From Psychrobacter aquimaris (GTDB lineage Bacteria > Pseudomonadota > Gammaproteobacteria > Pseudomonadales > Moraxellaceae), in contig NZ_JABASR010000018.1 in assembly GCF_016107525.1 (NCBI RefSeq), forward strand, positions 1 to 47,822: a stretch of DNA of 47,822 nt, written 5' to 3'. This document shows, one piece after another, positions 28,364 through 36,273 of this stretch; the first letter of the stretch is position 1; each line of letters opens with the position of its first letter. The notes under the pieces are model-generated. The model was not told the DNA's origin and ran no database searches. It saw nothing but the letters and a program-made list of their open reading frames with translations. The translations under genes were made by a program, and so were the position numbers.

Positions 28364-29248
28364 ATGATGATTCATCCTCAGTATGATCCCGTAGCGCTTT
28401 CCTTGGGTCCATTGGAAGTGCACTGGTATGGGCTAATGTATTTGCTAGCCTTTGCTGCCGCTTACGGTTTGGCTTGGTATCGCAGTACCAAACGCGACAA
28501 TTGGACCACCGACATGGTCTCTGACTTAGTCTTTTATGGCGCGCTTGGTGTCATCTTAGGCGGTCGTATTGGCTATGTGCTGTTTTATCAGTTCGGTGAA
28601 TTACTCCAAAACCCTGCCTATATATTAAAAGTCTGGGAAGGCGGTATGTCTTTCCACGGCGGCTTTATCGGCGTCATGCTAGGTATGTGGTTCTTTGCCC
28701 GTAAATATAAAAAGACTACCTTTCAAGTATTCGATTTTATCGTTCCTTGTGTACCAACCGGCTTACTGTTTGGGCGTATCGGCAACTATATCAATGGCGA
28801 ATTATGGGGTCGCGTCTCAGACGGTGGCTATAACTGGCTGACCTACTTTCCGCAAGCCGCGGCGTTTGATATGGAGCAATTACAGAGCAATCCACAATTG
28901 CAAGAATTGATGATTGAAGTCAATGGTCAATACATATTGCCTCGTCATCCATCACAGCTATATGAAGCCTTTGCCGAAGGTCTGCTGCTATTTATATTCT
29001 TATGGTGGTATTCATCAAAACCACGTCCACGTATGGCCGCCTCCGCTGTATTCTTACTAGGCTATGGCATCAGCCGCTTTATCATTGAATTCTTCCGCCA
29101 GCCAGATGCTGACCAAGGATTCATATTATTAGGTTGGATGACCAAAGGGCAAATCTTAAGCGCGCCGATGATTATCGCCGGCTTAATCATGCTGATTTAT
29201 GCTTACAAACGCGGTATTTATGATTGGGGTAAGCAGTCTGCATATTAG
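28364..29248 (+). CDS. lgt: Prolipoprotein diacylglyceryl transferase
   Basis: A 294-aa inner-membrane enzyme that transfers diacylglycerol from phosphatidylglycerol to the lipobox cysteine, the first step of lipoprotein maturation. The signature GRIGNYINGELWGR occupies residues 137-150, His98 lies in SFHGGFIG, and seven hydrophobic segments are visible. Length is normal. It starts 183 bp after copS, same strand. On chromosomes lgt usually neighbours thyA; here it lies between a copper regulator and a CHAP gene, so it is likely a transferred or additional copy. Confidence 0.93.
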   Translation: MMIHPQYDPVALSLGPLEVHWYGLMYLLAFAAAYGLAWYRSTKRDNWTTDMVSDLVFYGALGVILGGRIGYVLFYQFGELLQNPAYILKVWEGGMSFHGGFIGVMLGMWFFARKYKKTTFQVFDFIVPCVPTGLLFGRIGNYINGELWGRVSDGGYNWLTYFPQAAAFDMEQLQSNPQLQELMIEVNGQYILPRHPSQLYEAFAEGLLLFIFLWWYSSKPRPRMAASAVFLLGYGISRFIIEFFRQPDADQGFILLGWMTKGQILSAPMIIAGLIMLIYAYKRGIYDWGKQSAY

Positions 29249-30060
29249 AAATAAGTGTCGAGGTGCATGAACAAATAAATATAAATGCAGTTCTAACAAG
29301 ATACATTCCATTTGCAGAATTAATACCTATGTTAGTACAAGGATTTTTATTCCTAAACCTAATTTTTTCATCAGATAGTGGAACTTCAAAAGCTAAAAAC
29401 AAATTTGGATATGTAACTTTTTATGTCAATGTAACCTATTTTAGATGTTATCTGTCTTTAAAATAACCAATTTCTTAGAAATTAATACAAGGAACTACAT
29501 GATGTATCGCAACAATTACGTAAGATTACATAGTTCCTTAGCGAATTAAAATTCATATTGACACTATAAATTAGTATATTATTTTAATAATTGGTTAAAC
29601 CCTATATAGCATAATTACTTCACCCACTAAAAAAACGTTTGAGGATTAAATCTAAATTAAGGATTTAATCCTCAAACGTTTTTTTCTGCTTATCAAACAG
29701 GAGATATTGTTGTCAGGTTGGTCAGCTATATTCTATAAATGTTACACGAAATTACATTATAAAATAGGTATTTTTTATCATTTTATAAGCTTAAAAAGAG
29801 CTTTTATCAGATTTTTATTAGTGATGACATGCTTTACAGCCTATGCTAAAGTCCGATTTGTGTTTTGGCTAACAGTTTGACTTCCAATAAATTTATAAGG
29901 TTTTAGCGAAATCGTTGATAATGCCGGCCGCCTATGGAATAAGGGTTTGCAGCATAATTATTAGTCACCACAATGTGTATATTCTTGAGTTGTTGAGATT
30001 TAATTGACTGCTCTGTTATGGACAACAGACCATTTTGAATTAACCGTAGGTATTAGATTT
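29249..30060. other. Left arm of the ~1.45-kb direct repeat, upstream of CHAP copy 2
   Basis: There is no well supported gene here. From about 29385 the sequence aligns with about 46595-47259 ahead of the other CHAP gene. It contains the 24-bp-stem hairpin at 29629-29685 and the ATAACAGAC-type motif near 30022, and ends in the CHAP ribosome site. A 67-codon frame at 29263-29466 has no family resemblance. Confidence 0.7.
29629..29685. terminator. Perfect 24-bp-stem hairpin flanked by A7 and T7 (copy A)
   Basis: The left arm 29629-29652 (AAAAAAACGTTTGAGGATTA then AATC) pairs completely with 29662-29685, leaving a 9-nt loop. A and T runs at the stem base let it terminate transcription in both directions. 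The homologous hairpin at 46830-46886 keeps the pairing through two compensated base-pair changes. Confidence 0.85.
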
Positions 30061-30783
30061 ATGAAACAGGCCTTATTGATTTTGTCAGTACTGGGTATGG
30101 GCATAGCACAAACGAGTACTGCTGCTGTAACGACCTTTCAAACAAGTAATAATATAACCAATATTTCTGCGGCATCAAACTACAGTTCGTCAAAAAATAT
30201 TTATAGCACCAAAAGTGGTGCTTATGTTTCTAGCAATGATGAAATCAGTCAAGCAATTAGCAACTTAAGTGCGCAGGCTCAACAAAAAGAGAAACAGCTT
30301 TCGTTATCAAGTAGCCGCTTATATGCTGAAAGACAACAGCAGCAAGTCAATACTATCCCTGATAGCAATTCAGCACCCGCTATCGCTGCTGCTCGCGCTT
30401 CACGAGTGGCTCTATCTAGCAGCTCTGGATACTGTGCCCGTTACGTACGTAAAGCACTACAATCAGCTGGTTATGAGTTCACTCCAAATCCTTCAGCCTA
30501 TCAGTACGCTACTCGTGGCACACTTGATAAAGCAGGTTTCAGCAAAATCAGCAATGATATGCCAACCCAAGTAGGTGATGTTATTGTCTATGATCGCTCA
30601 TCAAAGCGTCCACATGGCCATATTCAAATTTTCGATGGTACAGATTGGATTTCTGACTTCCGTCAGAACAGTATCAGCCCATACAGTGGTGTCTATGCTT
30701 ATACGACATGGCGTGATTCAAAATATGTGGATGACGCATCCGCATCAGATCGTAATATCTACCTTGCTATGAATGATAAATAA
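30061..30783 (+). CDS. Secreted CHAP/NlpC-P60-like protein (copy 2, complete)
   Basis: A 240-aa protein starting at ATG 30061; an in-frame TTG at 30004 is unlikely because MKQALLILSVLGMGIAQTSTA is a clear signal peptide. The mature N-terminal half is Ser/Asn/Gln-rich and coiled. The C-terminal domain has Cys125 in GYCARYVRKAL and His185/His187 in PHGHIQIFDG, a Cys-His pair typical of CHAP or NlpC/P60 peptidoglycan hydrolases. It lies in a ~1.45-kb direct repeat with the gene at 47260. The C-terminal halves are almost identical and the N-terminal halves diverge. It could remodel cell wall or act as a secreted hydrolase; activity is inferred. Confidence 0.75.
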   Translation: MKQALLILSVLGMGIAQTSTAAVTTFQTSNNITNISAASNYSSSKNIYSTKSGAYVSSNDEISQAISNLSAQAQQKEKQLSLSSSRLYAERQQQQVNTIPDSNSAPAIAAARASRVALSSSSGYCARYVRKALQSAGYEFTPNPSAYQYATRGTLDKAGFSKISNDMPTQVGDVIVYDRSSKRPHGHIQIFDGTDWISDFRQNSISPYSGVYAYTTWRDSKYVDDASASDRNIYLAMNDK

Positions 30784-30822
30784 GACCTGAGAAGTCAGCA
30801 CAACATATTTATTGCTTTTCTC

Positions 30823-30862
30823 CAACCCAGTAGTGATCTTACTATCATTGCTGGGTTTTTTT
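30823..30862 (+). terminator. Rho-independent terminator of CHAP copy 2
   Basis: AACCCAGTAGTGAT pairs imperfectly with ATCATTGCTGGGTT and is followed by seven T, as after copy 1. Confidence 0.75.
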
Positions 30863-30949
30863 GTGCTTAACATCAGGGTGTATTTAACCTTTCATGATTT
30901 GATCAGTCAGAAATAGACACTACTGATATCATTACTCATTACAAGAATT

Positions 30950-31103
30950 ATCGGCAAGCGCGTTTAAGATGCCACATGATACCGCTTGTGCACTACCTGC
31001 ACATTTCTGGCGCAAAACTGAGAAATTTTTGGATTGCTAGCATTACAAGACAAATTACGAAACGACGCTCATGAAGATGTGGCTTAGCTCAAAGCGTATG
31101 GGT
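30950..31103. pseudogene. Fused relics of cadR (3' end) and cadA
   Basis: Bases about 30950-31020 align with the 3' end of cadR (about 400-480; roughly nine in ten bases equal). Bases 31021-31103 then align with cadA near 2560-2643 (roughly three-quarters equal), with an in-frame stop and an extra base. The intervening 2 kb of a cadR-cadA pair is deleted. Neither fragment can function. Confidence 0.8.
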
Positions 31104-31166
31104 AAACCACCCCGAGTTCGTCGTACTCTCTAAGACTGTTTAGTCTCCGAAAACCTGAGGCGGTTC
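31093..31166 (-). mobile_element. IS3-family end relic at the left edge of the plasmid core
   Basis: Read on the minus strand from about 31166, CTGAACCGCC...TCGGAGACT...AGAG matches the left end of the IS3-family relic at 42403 for about 45 bp. On the plus strand, TAAACCACCCCGAG at 31093-31106 resembles the inverted-repeat end again. This may be an element reduced to its two termini. No coding sequence remains. Confidence 0.6.
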
Positions 31167-31281
31167 AGATGGTTTTTTGAGAGATTATGACACTCTCAAA
31201 GCGATTTGAAGTACTTGAGAAAGTTGATTATGATAGCACCTAAAGATTTACCAGAGTCATATCGAAAGACTAAACAAAAAA

Positions 31282-31312
31282 ATGCCTCTGGGAGTTGACT
31301 CCTAGAGGCATT
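31282..31312. terminator. Hairpin AATGCCTCTGGGAG/CTCCTAGAGGCATT
   Basis: A 14-bp stem with one mismatch and a short loop, with A-rich sequence on the left and T-rich sequence on the right, consistent with a bidirectional terminator at the edge of the plasmid core. Confidence 0.7.
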
Positions 31313-31821
31313 TAGTTTTTAATGTAGCTAACGGTTACAGAGTGCGTCAACACCCTGTAACGAACAAATAAGCATACGCAGTGCGTTATTTGAACAGCAT
31401 TAAATGCCCGTGTAGGTGCATTTTATCCAAAAACTGCTTTCATATCAACCTTATTCACTATACATTTTAAAAACTGCTTGTTCGCTCGTTACATCCTTGT
31501 GCTGCTCTCTTTGTACCCGTTACCCGTCAAATGGGTGGCAGGCCTCGGCGACGACTGCGTTTGACACAGGGGTAAGCTCTCGACAGGGGGTTCTAGACAT
31601 ATTGAGCAACGCAATGAGTGGTTACTCGTGCATATCGTAGCGGTATATTGGGTTTATGCCCTTGCTAGCGTATGACAGCACAGTAGCGGTTAAGAGCGTG
31701 TCTAGGCGGTGCTATCAGCCGTAATCTTAACAACCGTAGCTTGATACAGTGATACGGTCTTGATGACGCGATGGGCGATGAAGTCGGCATGACTAATCAC
31801 ATCAAATCCAAGGAATGCACT

Positions 31822-31860
31822 AAAGCGATTGTGAGTATTTTATCTACTCATAATCGCTTT
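31822..31860. repeat. 16-bp inverted repeat AAAGCGATTGTGAGTA
   Basis: Arms 31822-31837 and 31845-31860 match except for one pair, around a 7-base loop. No T-run follows on the plus strand. An operator or structured RNA is possible. Confidence 0.7.
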
Positions 31861-32151
31861 AGGGTGAGTGTTCCTTGAAATCTGCTCAAGGCTCCAAAAT
31901 CAGCATAAATTCACTTAGGCTAATTTAAGTAGTATATAGCCCACTCGGCTATATACTATAAGAGTCCAGAGAAAAATTTAGAATAGTTATTATACAGCAG
32001 TCACTTATTCAGTGAGTCGATATTGTCATGGTTGATTCATAAGCTTAGTGTGAATAGAACGAGATCTATGCCTTGGGTAAACTACCTCCCAAACTTATAA
32101 ATGTTCTTTATCTTGAAATCCTAATTAAACTGAAACCTCGAATACTTTTAT

Positions 32152-33126
32152 TTAGTCAGCATCCAAAGTATTATCTTTGTTTTGAATAAGTATTAGAGCA
32201 TCTTGTGCTTTCTTAAGTTGATCTTGTAACAGAGTCACTTGTTCCTGCTTTGATAAATGACGGCTTGATAGCTCGCTATATTGTTTATTCAATACGCTAT
32301 GCTCAGCTTCAAGCTTAGCCTGTGTTTGAGTCAACTGATCGTTGAGTCCTGATAGTTTGTTACGCTCAGCGATTATGGCCTTTAACTCCCCTTTAACCTC
32401 TGCTGTGTCAGTCGCTATCTCATTGCGTTCAGTAGTGACTTTCTTTAGCTCATCCTTAGTCGCGGTCAGTTCTATTTGCAGACGTGAAATTTCTGCTTTA
32501 TCGCTATGAGCAGTGGCTTCAAGCGTGGCCACTTTTGATAAGTTGACGTTAAGCTCTTTTGCTTGCTGGTCAAAGCTGCTGTGTAGCTCTGCAAGTTGCA
32601 CTTGGGCTGCATCTGTTTTAGCTTGCTCAAGCTCAAGCGCGTGCTGAGTATCACTGAGCGTCTGTAACAGCGTATCACGCTCAGCAGTCATTTGAGCTGT
32701 ACTGATTGCTGCTGCCTCTGCCGTTGCTGTGACTTCATCGAGCTGTACCAACAAATCGGCTTGTTCACTCTCTAGCGTTTTAACCGCCTCTTGCGCCTCA
32801 TCTGTTTCAGCTTGTGCCTTGGCCTTAATACTCTCTAGTGCCTCACGCTCTTTCACCAAGCGATCATTAGCGATATCAATGGCCGTCTGCCACATATCCG
32901 CACCAAGCGCTTGTAAGCGCTCAGTGATACCACTTGGTAGCTCAACCTGTCTGAGCTGCTCTTCTTCTTGGTTATCCTGACGCCAAGACTTCATCGCCTC
33001 ACTGATGGTTGTGAATGAACCACCGCCCAAAGCCTTACGCACCTCAGCTAATGTTGGCTTAATTCCTTGTTCTTGCAATTGGTCGGCAGTAGCATGAATT
33101 TGCTGAATAGTGATGGCCATCATCAT
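32152..33126 (-). CDS. kfrA: KfrA-like plasmid DNA-binding protein with long coiled coil
   Basis: A 324-aa protein from the ATG at 33126. AAGGA lies upstream; ATGs at 33123 and 33120 are also possible. The first ~110 residues resemble the KfrA N-terminal DNA-binding domain (IKPTLAEVRKALGGGSFTTI). The rest is an almost continuous coiled coil of Ala, Glu, Leu and Gln. KfrA proteins repress their own promoter and aid plasmid stability. A candidate operator, GTAGTATA...TATACTAC, lies upstream at 33176-33204. Confidence 0.85.
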   Translation of the reverse strand: MMMAITIQQIHATADQLQEQGIKPTLAEVRKALGGGSFTTISEAMKSWRQDNQEEEQLRQVELPSGITERLQALGADMWQTAIDIANDRLVKEREALESIKAKAQAETDEAQEAVKTLESEQADLLVQLDEVTATAEAAAISTAQMTAERDTLLQTLSDTQHALELEQAKTDAAQVQLAELHSSFDQQAKELNVNLSKVATLEATAHSDKAEISRLQIELTATKDELKKVTTERNEIATDTAEVKGELKAIIAERNKLSGLNDQLTQTQAKLEAEHSVLNKQYSELSSRHLSKQEQVTLLQDQLKKAQDALILIQNKDNTLDAD

Positions 33127-33175
33127 CGTCCTTAATTTTGTATGAATAAATATGTAATTGTTGTATATTATGTAT

Positions 33176-33204
33176 GTAGTATAATACAATTTACAATATA
33201 CTAC
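33176..33204. promoter_or_regulatory. Candidate kfrA operator
   Basis: An 8-bp inverted repeat GTAGTATA (33176-33183) / TATACTAC (33197-33204), within AT-rich DNA 50-80 bp upstream of the kfrA-like start. Autoregulation is known for the family; this site is inferred. Confidence 0.5.
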
Positions 33205-33215
33205 AATACAAAATA

Positions 33216-33242
33216 TAAAAAAACCTCAAGTGATCTTGAGGT
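33216..33242 (-). terminator. Terminator of the relB-brnT-brnA unit
   Basis: Read on the minus strand, ACCTCAAG-ATCA-CTTGAGGT forms a perfect 8-bp stem followed by a T-run, 20 bp after the brnA stop. Confidence 0.88.
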
Positions 33243-33261
33243 CACGGTCATTAAATTATAG

Positions 33262-33558
33262 TTAGTGATCCGCTAAGTATTCTTCTAGCGCATTATTGAT
33301 CATTTCTTGATAGTCACCACCTGTTTGCTTGGCTCTATCCTTAAACTTGGCAATGATACTTGGGTTGATGACGCTCGCTTCAGCAGAGAACGCTTGCGGC
33401 TTAATACTGCCACGGATAGCGTTTGACCAATCCGTAACTTCTGGAATATCTGATAAATCAATATTGTCATCACTAAGCGTTGCTAAATATTCTAAGTCCG
33501 CTTGTTGCTTTGCCGTTAGTGGTGGTAAATCGTCTATTTGATAGCTAACCTTGTTCAT
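33262..33558 (-). CDS. brnA: BrnA-family antitoxin
   Basis: A 98-aa protein starting at ATG 33558 with a strong GAGAGGAGG ribosome site. The start lies inside the end of brnT (14-nt overlap), as in known brnTA operons. NAIRGSIKPQAF in the middle and DYQEMINNALEEYLADH at the end match the BrnA pattern of a ribbon-helix-helix that binds and silences BrnT. The N-terminal third is acidic. It would neutralise BrnT and repress the operon, but the adjacent toxin frame is broken. Confidence 0.85.
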   Translation of the reverse strand: MNKVSYQIDDLPPLTAKQQADLEYLATLSDDNIDLSDIPEVTDWSNAIRGSIKPQAFSAEASVINPSIIAKFKDRAKQTGGDYQEMINNALEEYLADH

Positions 33559-33831
33559 ATTGCCTCCTCTCACTCTTTGTGGCACGCCTAGCCGAGATAA
33601 TGCGTATAACCTCGCCACCATCTATGTCTGTCTGCGTATGGGCTACTAATAAGACTGCTGTGCCGTCTATTGTACCCAGCGCCTGCCACCGCTCCTCACC
33701 ATTTTCATACCTGTCTTGCTGACGCAGGCATAAAGGATCTAAAAAACCCGGGTAGCTGCCTCAAATGATAAACGGTGTTTGCACTGATTGGTGATGTTTT
33801 TTTGTTCATCCCATTCAAATCTAATACTCAT
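33545..33831 (-). pseudogene. brnT: BrnT-family toxin gene, frameshifted
   Basis: From ATG 33831 the frame encodes MSIRFEWDEQKNITNQCKHR and FEAATRVF, then meets TAG. Adding one T to the six-T run (complement of 33741-33746) restores LDPLCLRQQDRYENGEERW and IRIISARRATKSERRQYEQG, the hallmark end of BrnT RNases, to the stop at 33545-33547. The repaired protein would be 95 aa, the normal size. The lesion may be a true inactivating mutation, homopolymer slippage, or a read error. The gene starts 8 bp after the relB stop. Confidence 0.85.
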
Positions 33832-33839
33832 CTTTTCTC

Positions 33840-34055
33840 TCAATCAGTATGCTCTTTATAGATTGGCAATTCATCTTGACTGACAGCTGCTACTTTCTGA
33901 TACTCAAAAGATAGTGGCACTTTATTGGTTTGCGCCACTTGGGTCAAAAATAATTTGATCGCTTGAGACGGTGTTAATCCATAGCTTTCAAATACCGAAA
34001 AAGCATTTTCTTTTAGCTCTTGATCGAGCCTAATATTATAATTAGTTGTCGTCAT
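33840..34055 (-). CDS. relB: RelB/DinJ-family antitoxin
   Basis: A 71-aa protein beginning MTTTNYNIRLDQELKENAFS, the ribbon-helix-helix of RelB/DinJ antitoxins, with GLTPSQAIKLFLTQV next and a toxin-binding tail. A RelE- or YafQ-type toxin normally follows, but here the next gene is a brnT relic 8 bp on. Either the antitoxin is orphaned or a hybrid operon has formed. An ATGTACAT palindrome at 34077-34084, just upstream, is a candidate operator. Confidence 0.85.
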   Translation of the reverse strand: MTTTNYNIRLDQELKENAFSVFESYGLTPSQAIKLFLTQVAQTNKVPLSFEYQKVAAVSQDELPIYKEHTD

Positions 34056-34139
34056 AACATCACTTTTAGCTTATTTATGTACATATAATATAAGCCATTT
34101 GTATAGGCTACGCTAGCTCAATTACTCTTTTTTTCTTTG

Positions 34140-35093
34140 CTATGATTTCTGCTTAGGGAACGTATAGCCTATCGCCAGTAAGTGCTTTTTGTGGGTCTTT
34201 AAAAAAGCCTCATCTCTTAATTGAGTGTGTAACCAACTAATAACTTCTTGAGTGCTTTTACCTGATGGTGCGTAACTACCAAACGGTGAGTAGTTAGCCA
34301 ACAAAGGGGCAAAACGATCAATTTGCTTAACGGTTAGAGGTGGGATATCTCTATCCTCATTATTCTGATTTAGGCCCTCCTGTCCTTTTTTCTTAGTTGG
34401 CTTGGCCTTGACGGTGAATGTCAAACCTGTAACTGTGCGTCCACGTTTGATGTTTTCATAGGTGATTTTGATGTCGGTTTTCTGATTAATTTCTTTTATG
34501 GGCCCATCAACTGCATTCTCTTTCAAATTGTTGATGCGCTCATACGACTTAGGCGTGCCAAGTTCTTGCCTATATTGATCTAAAGTCATAGAAAAACCAC
34601 CCTTCCCCTCAGACTTTTTTGCTAGATGGTAAAGGTCTAACGAGTAAGTCAATTTGAGGTTTAAGATATCTTCTTTTAAATATTTAGTGTAAGGGTTGAG
34701 CTTATCAAAAACCTGAAGTAAGTATATTACCTCATCTGTAAAATGCATCGATATATAGCCATCTGCATATTTCGACCTGATTAGCCATTGAACCTCTGTA
34801 TCATCACCATCCTTATCCTCATAAATGAATGTACGCTTCATTAATTTTTTGCTAGCTGATTTCATTTGCTTATAAGCCGAGTTTCTATCTATTCCGCTAA
34901 GCTTAGCAAATTCAGAAGACGCAACCTCTATCGGTGTTTTTTCAGTAGCATTATTAACCCTAACCAATGGGCTCGCTAGAATAATGATGCGCTTCTCATC
35001 AATAGACATCTCTCTAAAAGCTTGAGTAATTTTATTCTGCATAACAATCCATTTTTCAGGATATTTTTTTTCGTATAGCTCGACATCATTCAT
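34140..35093 (-). CDS. rep: Plasmid replication initiator, Rep_3 family
   Basis: A 317-aa iteron-binding initiator. MSIDEKRIIILASPLVRVN, GIDRNSAYKQMKSASKKLM and YTKYLKEDILNLKLTYSLDLYHLA correspond to the two winged-helix domains of Rep_3 proteins. The C-terminal 60 residues are extra. The iterons lie 48 bp upstream, so Rep would bind them to open the origin and repress itself. It is the only initiator found, so it presumably drives replication of the whole element. Confidence 0.93.
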   Translation of the reverse strand: MNDVELYEKKYPEKWIVMQNKITQAFREMSIDEKRIIILASPLVRVNNATEKTPIEVASSEFAKLSGIDRNSAYKQMKSASKKLMKRTFIYEDKDGDDTEVQWLIRSKYADGYISMHFTDEVIYLLQVFDKLNPYTKYLKEDILNLKLTYSLDLYHLAKKSEGKGGFSMTLDQYRQELGTPKSYERINNLKENAVDGPIKEINQKTDIKITYENIKRGRTVTGLTFTVKAKPTKKKGQEGLNQNNEDRDIPPLTVKQIDRFAPLLANYSPFGSYAPSGKSTQEVISWLHTQLRDEAFLKTHKKHLLAIGYTFPKQKS

Positions 35094-35422
35094 TATGACA
35101 ACCTCATTATGCTAGTTACTTTAAGATACTAGCATAATGCGGGATAAAAGTAGCATTTAAACGGGATAAAAGTAGCATAATGCGGGATAAAAGTAGCATA
35201 ATGCGGGATAAAAGTAGCATAATAGAGTGCGTAACCCTTTAATAGCAAAGCTTACAGACTGTCTAAAAGTCTTTAAAAGTTTTTAAAAGTAAAAAATATA
35301 TTTTTATTTTAAATAATAAGGAAAAAACCAAAAAACCGACGGATTTAAGATGATAATTTGATCGACCAATCACTTGTAAAACTGATCAGTAGCTCAGAAT
35401 GCAATTGTCCATTTACTTAATG
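35094..35422. other. Plasmid replication origin (iterons plus AT-rich DNA)
   Basis: Next to rep: a small dyad GCTAGT/ACTAGC (35111-35133), four iterons (35141-35220), then 35250-35330 with TTTAAAAGT repeats and long A/T runs suited to strand opening. I could not identify a DnaA box with certainty. Layout is classic for Rep_3 plasmids. Confidence 0.85.
35141..35220. repeat. Four Rep iterons (core GGGATAAAAGTAGCAT)
   Basis: Cores begin at 35141, 35163, 35184 and 35205, that is at 22-, 21- and 21-bp intervals, with an AATGC lead in three of four. An inverted partial copy (complement AAGTAACTAGCATAATG) lies between iterons and rep, at about 35106-35122. Confidence 0.93.
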
Positions 35423-35593
35423 TTATTCCACGTTCGCATGGTTCGGATCAAGCTTAGATCTTTGAAGATCTTCAAAAGCATGGTCAAAGATATTTTGAAT
35501 ATCTTCGTCTGTCATTCTGGACAACCCTGTTTTCACATTCTCAATATCAGTCTCATTTTTTGTAGATAGTTTGTCTTCATTTTCAGTAGCCAT
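35423..35593 (-). CDS. Small acidic plasmid protein, unknown
   Basis: The ATG at 35593 gives 56 residues starting MATENEDKLSTKNETD; an earlier start seven codons upstream is possible. It is acidic, helical (RMTDEDIQNIFDHAFEDLQR) and unlike any family I know. It lies next to the origin on the same strand as rep. The coding call is tentative. Confidence 0.4.
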   Translation of the reverse strand: MATENEDKLSTKNETDIENVKTGLSRMTDEDIQNIFDHAFEDLQRSKLDPNHANVE

Positions 35594-35791
35594 TATCGAC
35601 ACATCTGTAAACACTTATCAAACCGTTGCTAAAAAGCCTAGAAACCACTCTTATATACGTTTTACGCTCTGTCCGATACGATGGTAGCTAAAGCTATTCT
35701 AAAACGCTTAAAACAGCCGATAACCGTCTCCTAACCTTTCGCTAATTAGTAGACGATCCAGCTGTACCTTCAATTAGGCGATTTCGAGTAG

Positions 35792-36133
35792 CTACTGTGA
35801 TGATGAATAAATATCAAGCAATGAACCGTGGTCACTGTCCTGACTGTTTTTAGGTGGTGTAAAGCTGCTTGGTACCACCTCAGCTTTACTTTGTATTTTA
35901 TTGGCAATTGCTTTCAAAAATTCACGGTGCTTTTTCAAACGGACATATTTTTCATTATCGTGTGCGTCTAAAAAAATAGCTTGCAGTTCATGATTATCAT
36001 CATCGTCTAATGCGTTGGCCAACCACTCCCCCAATATTTTATGTGCTTCAAGCCTGTCCTGATCAATCTCTTTTTTAAGAGCCTGTAATTGCTTAATCTT
36101 ATTTGCGAATAAATCATCTGATATTACTGACAT
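35792..36133 (-). CDS. Plasmid accessory protein beside oriT, possibly mobilisation-related
   Basis: A 113-aa soluble, coiled-coil protein. IKQLQALKKEIDQDRLEAHKILGEWLANALDD and VRLKKHREFLKAIANKIQ are predicted helices. A good GGATGAGGT site precedes the ATG. It is divergent from the relaxase across the candidate oriT, the position of small MobC/MobS-type DNA-binding partners. No sequence family is recognised, so the role is by context only. Confidence 0.6.
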   Translation of the reverse strand: MSVISDDLFANKIKQLQALKKEIDQDRLEAHKILGEWLANALDDDDNHELQAIFLDAHDNEKYVRLKKHREFLKAIANKIQSKAEVVPSSFTPPKNSQDSDHGSLLDIYSSSQ

Positions 36134-36273
36134 TACCTCATCCTTTTTTTAGCCAACTATGATAGAGTTGATCCTAGCAGTGTACACATAGGGATGCAAG
36201 GTAGTAAAATACACAAGACCACATCGTTTCGTGGGCGCAGTAGTATTTTAACCCTCTGTTAAGAGTGAACTTA

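Larger units (their letters stand above)
30863..32151. other. Long region without an intact gene: relics and structured DNA
   Basis: 1.29 kb. In order: a copy of sequence downstream of CHAP copy 1; a cadR 3' relic; an 80-bp cadA relic; an IS3-family end relic (about 31093-31166); a hairpin at 31282-31312; then about 800 bp of mixed sequence with several inverted repeats, including 31331-31358, 31364-31394 and 31822-31860. A 74-codon frame at 31416-31640 shows no family resemblance. Confidence 0.65.

Noticed and set aside
29263..29466. 67-codon frame after lgt
   Set aside because: Its right half lies in the repeated non-coding leader, the homologous region at 46595 does not keep it, and no family is evident.
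3271..30000. Idea that 1-31 kb is chromosome with an integrated plasmid at 31-42 kb
   Set aside because: Not excluded, but the matching ends that rebuild a gene of exact length and the resistance-dominated content favour one circular element. Kept only as an alternative.
31416..31640. 74-codon frame in the plasmid core gap
   Set aside because: Cys/Ser-rich random-looking product, no ribosome site, and overlap with inverted repeats.
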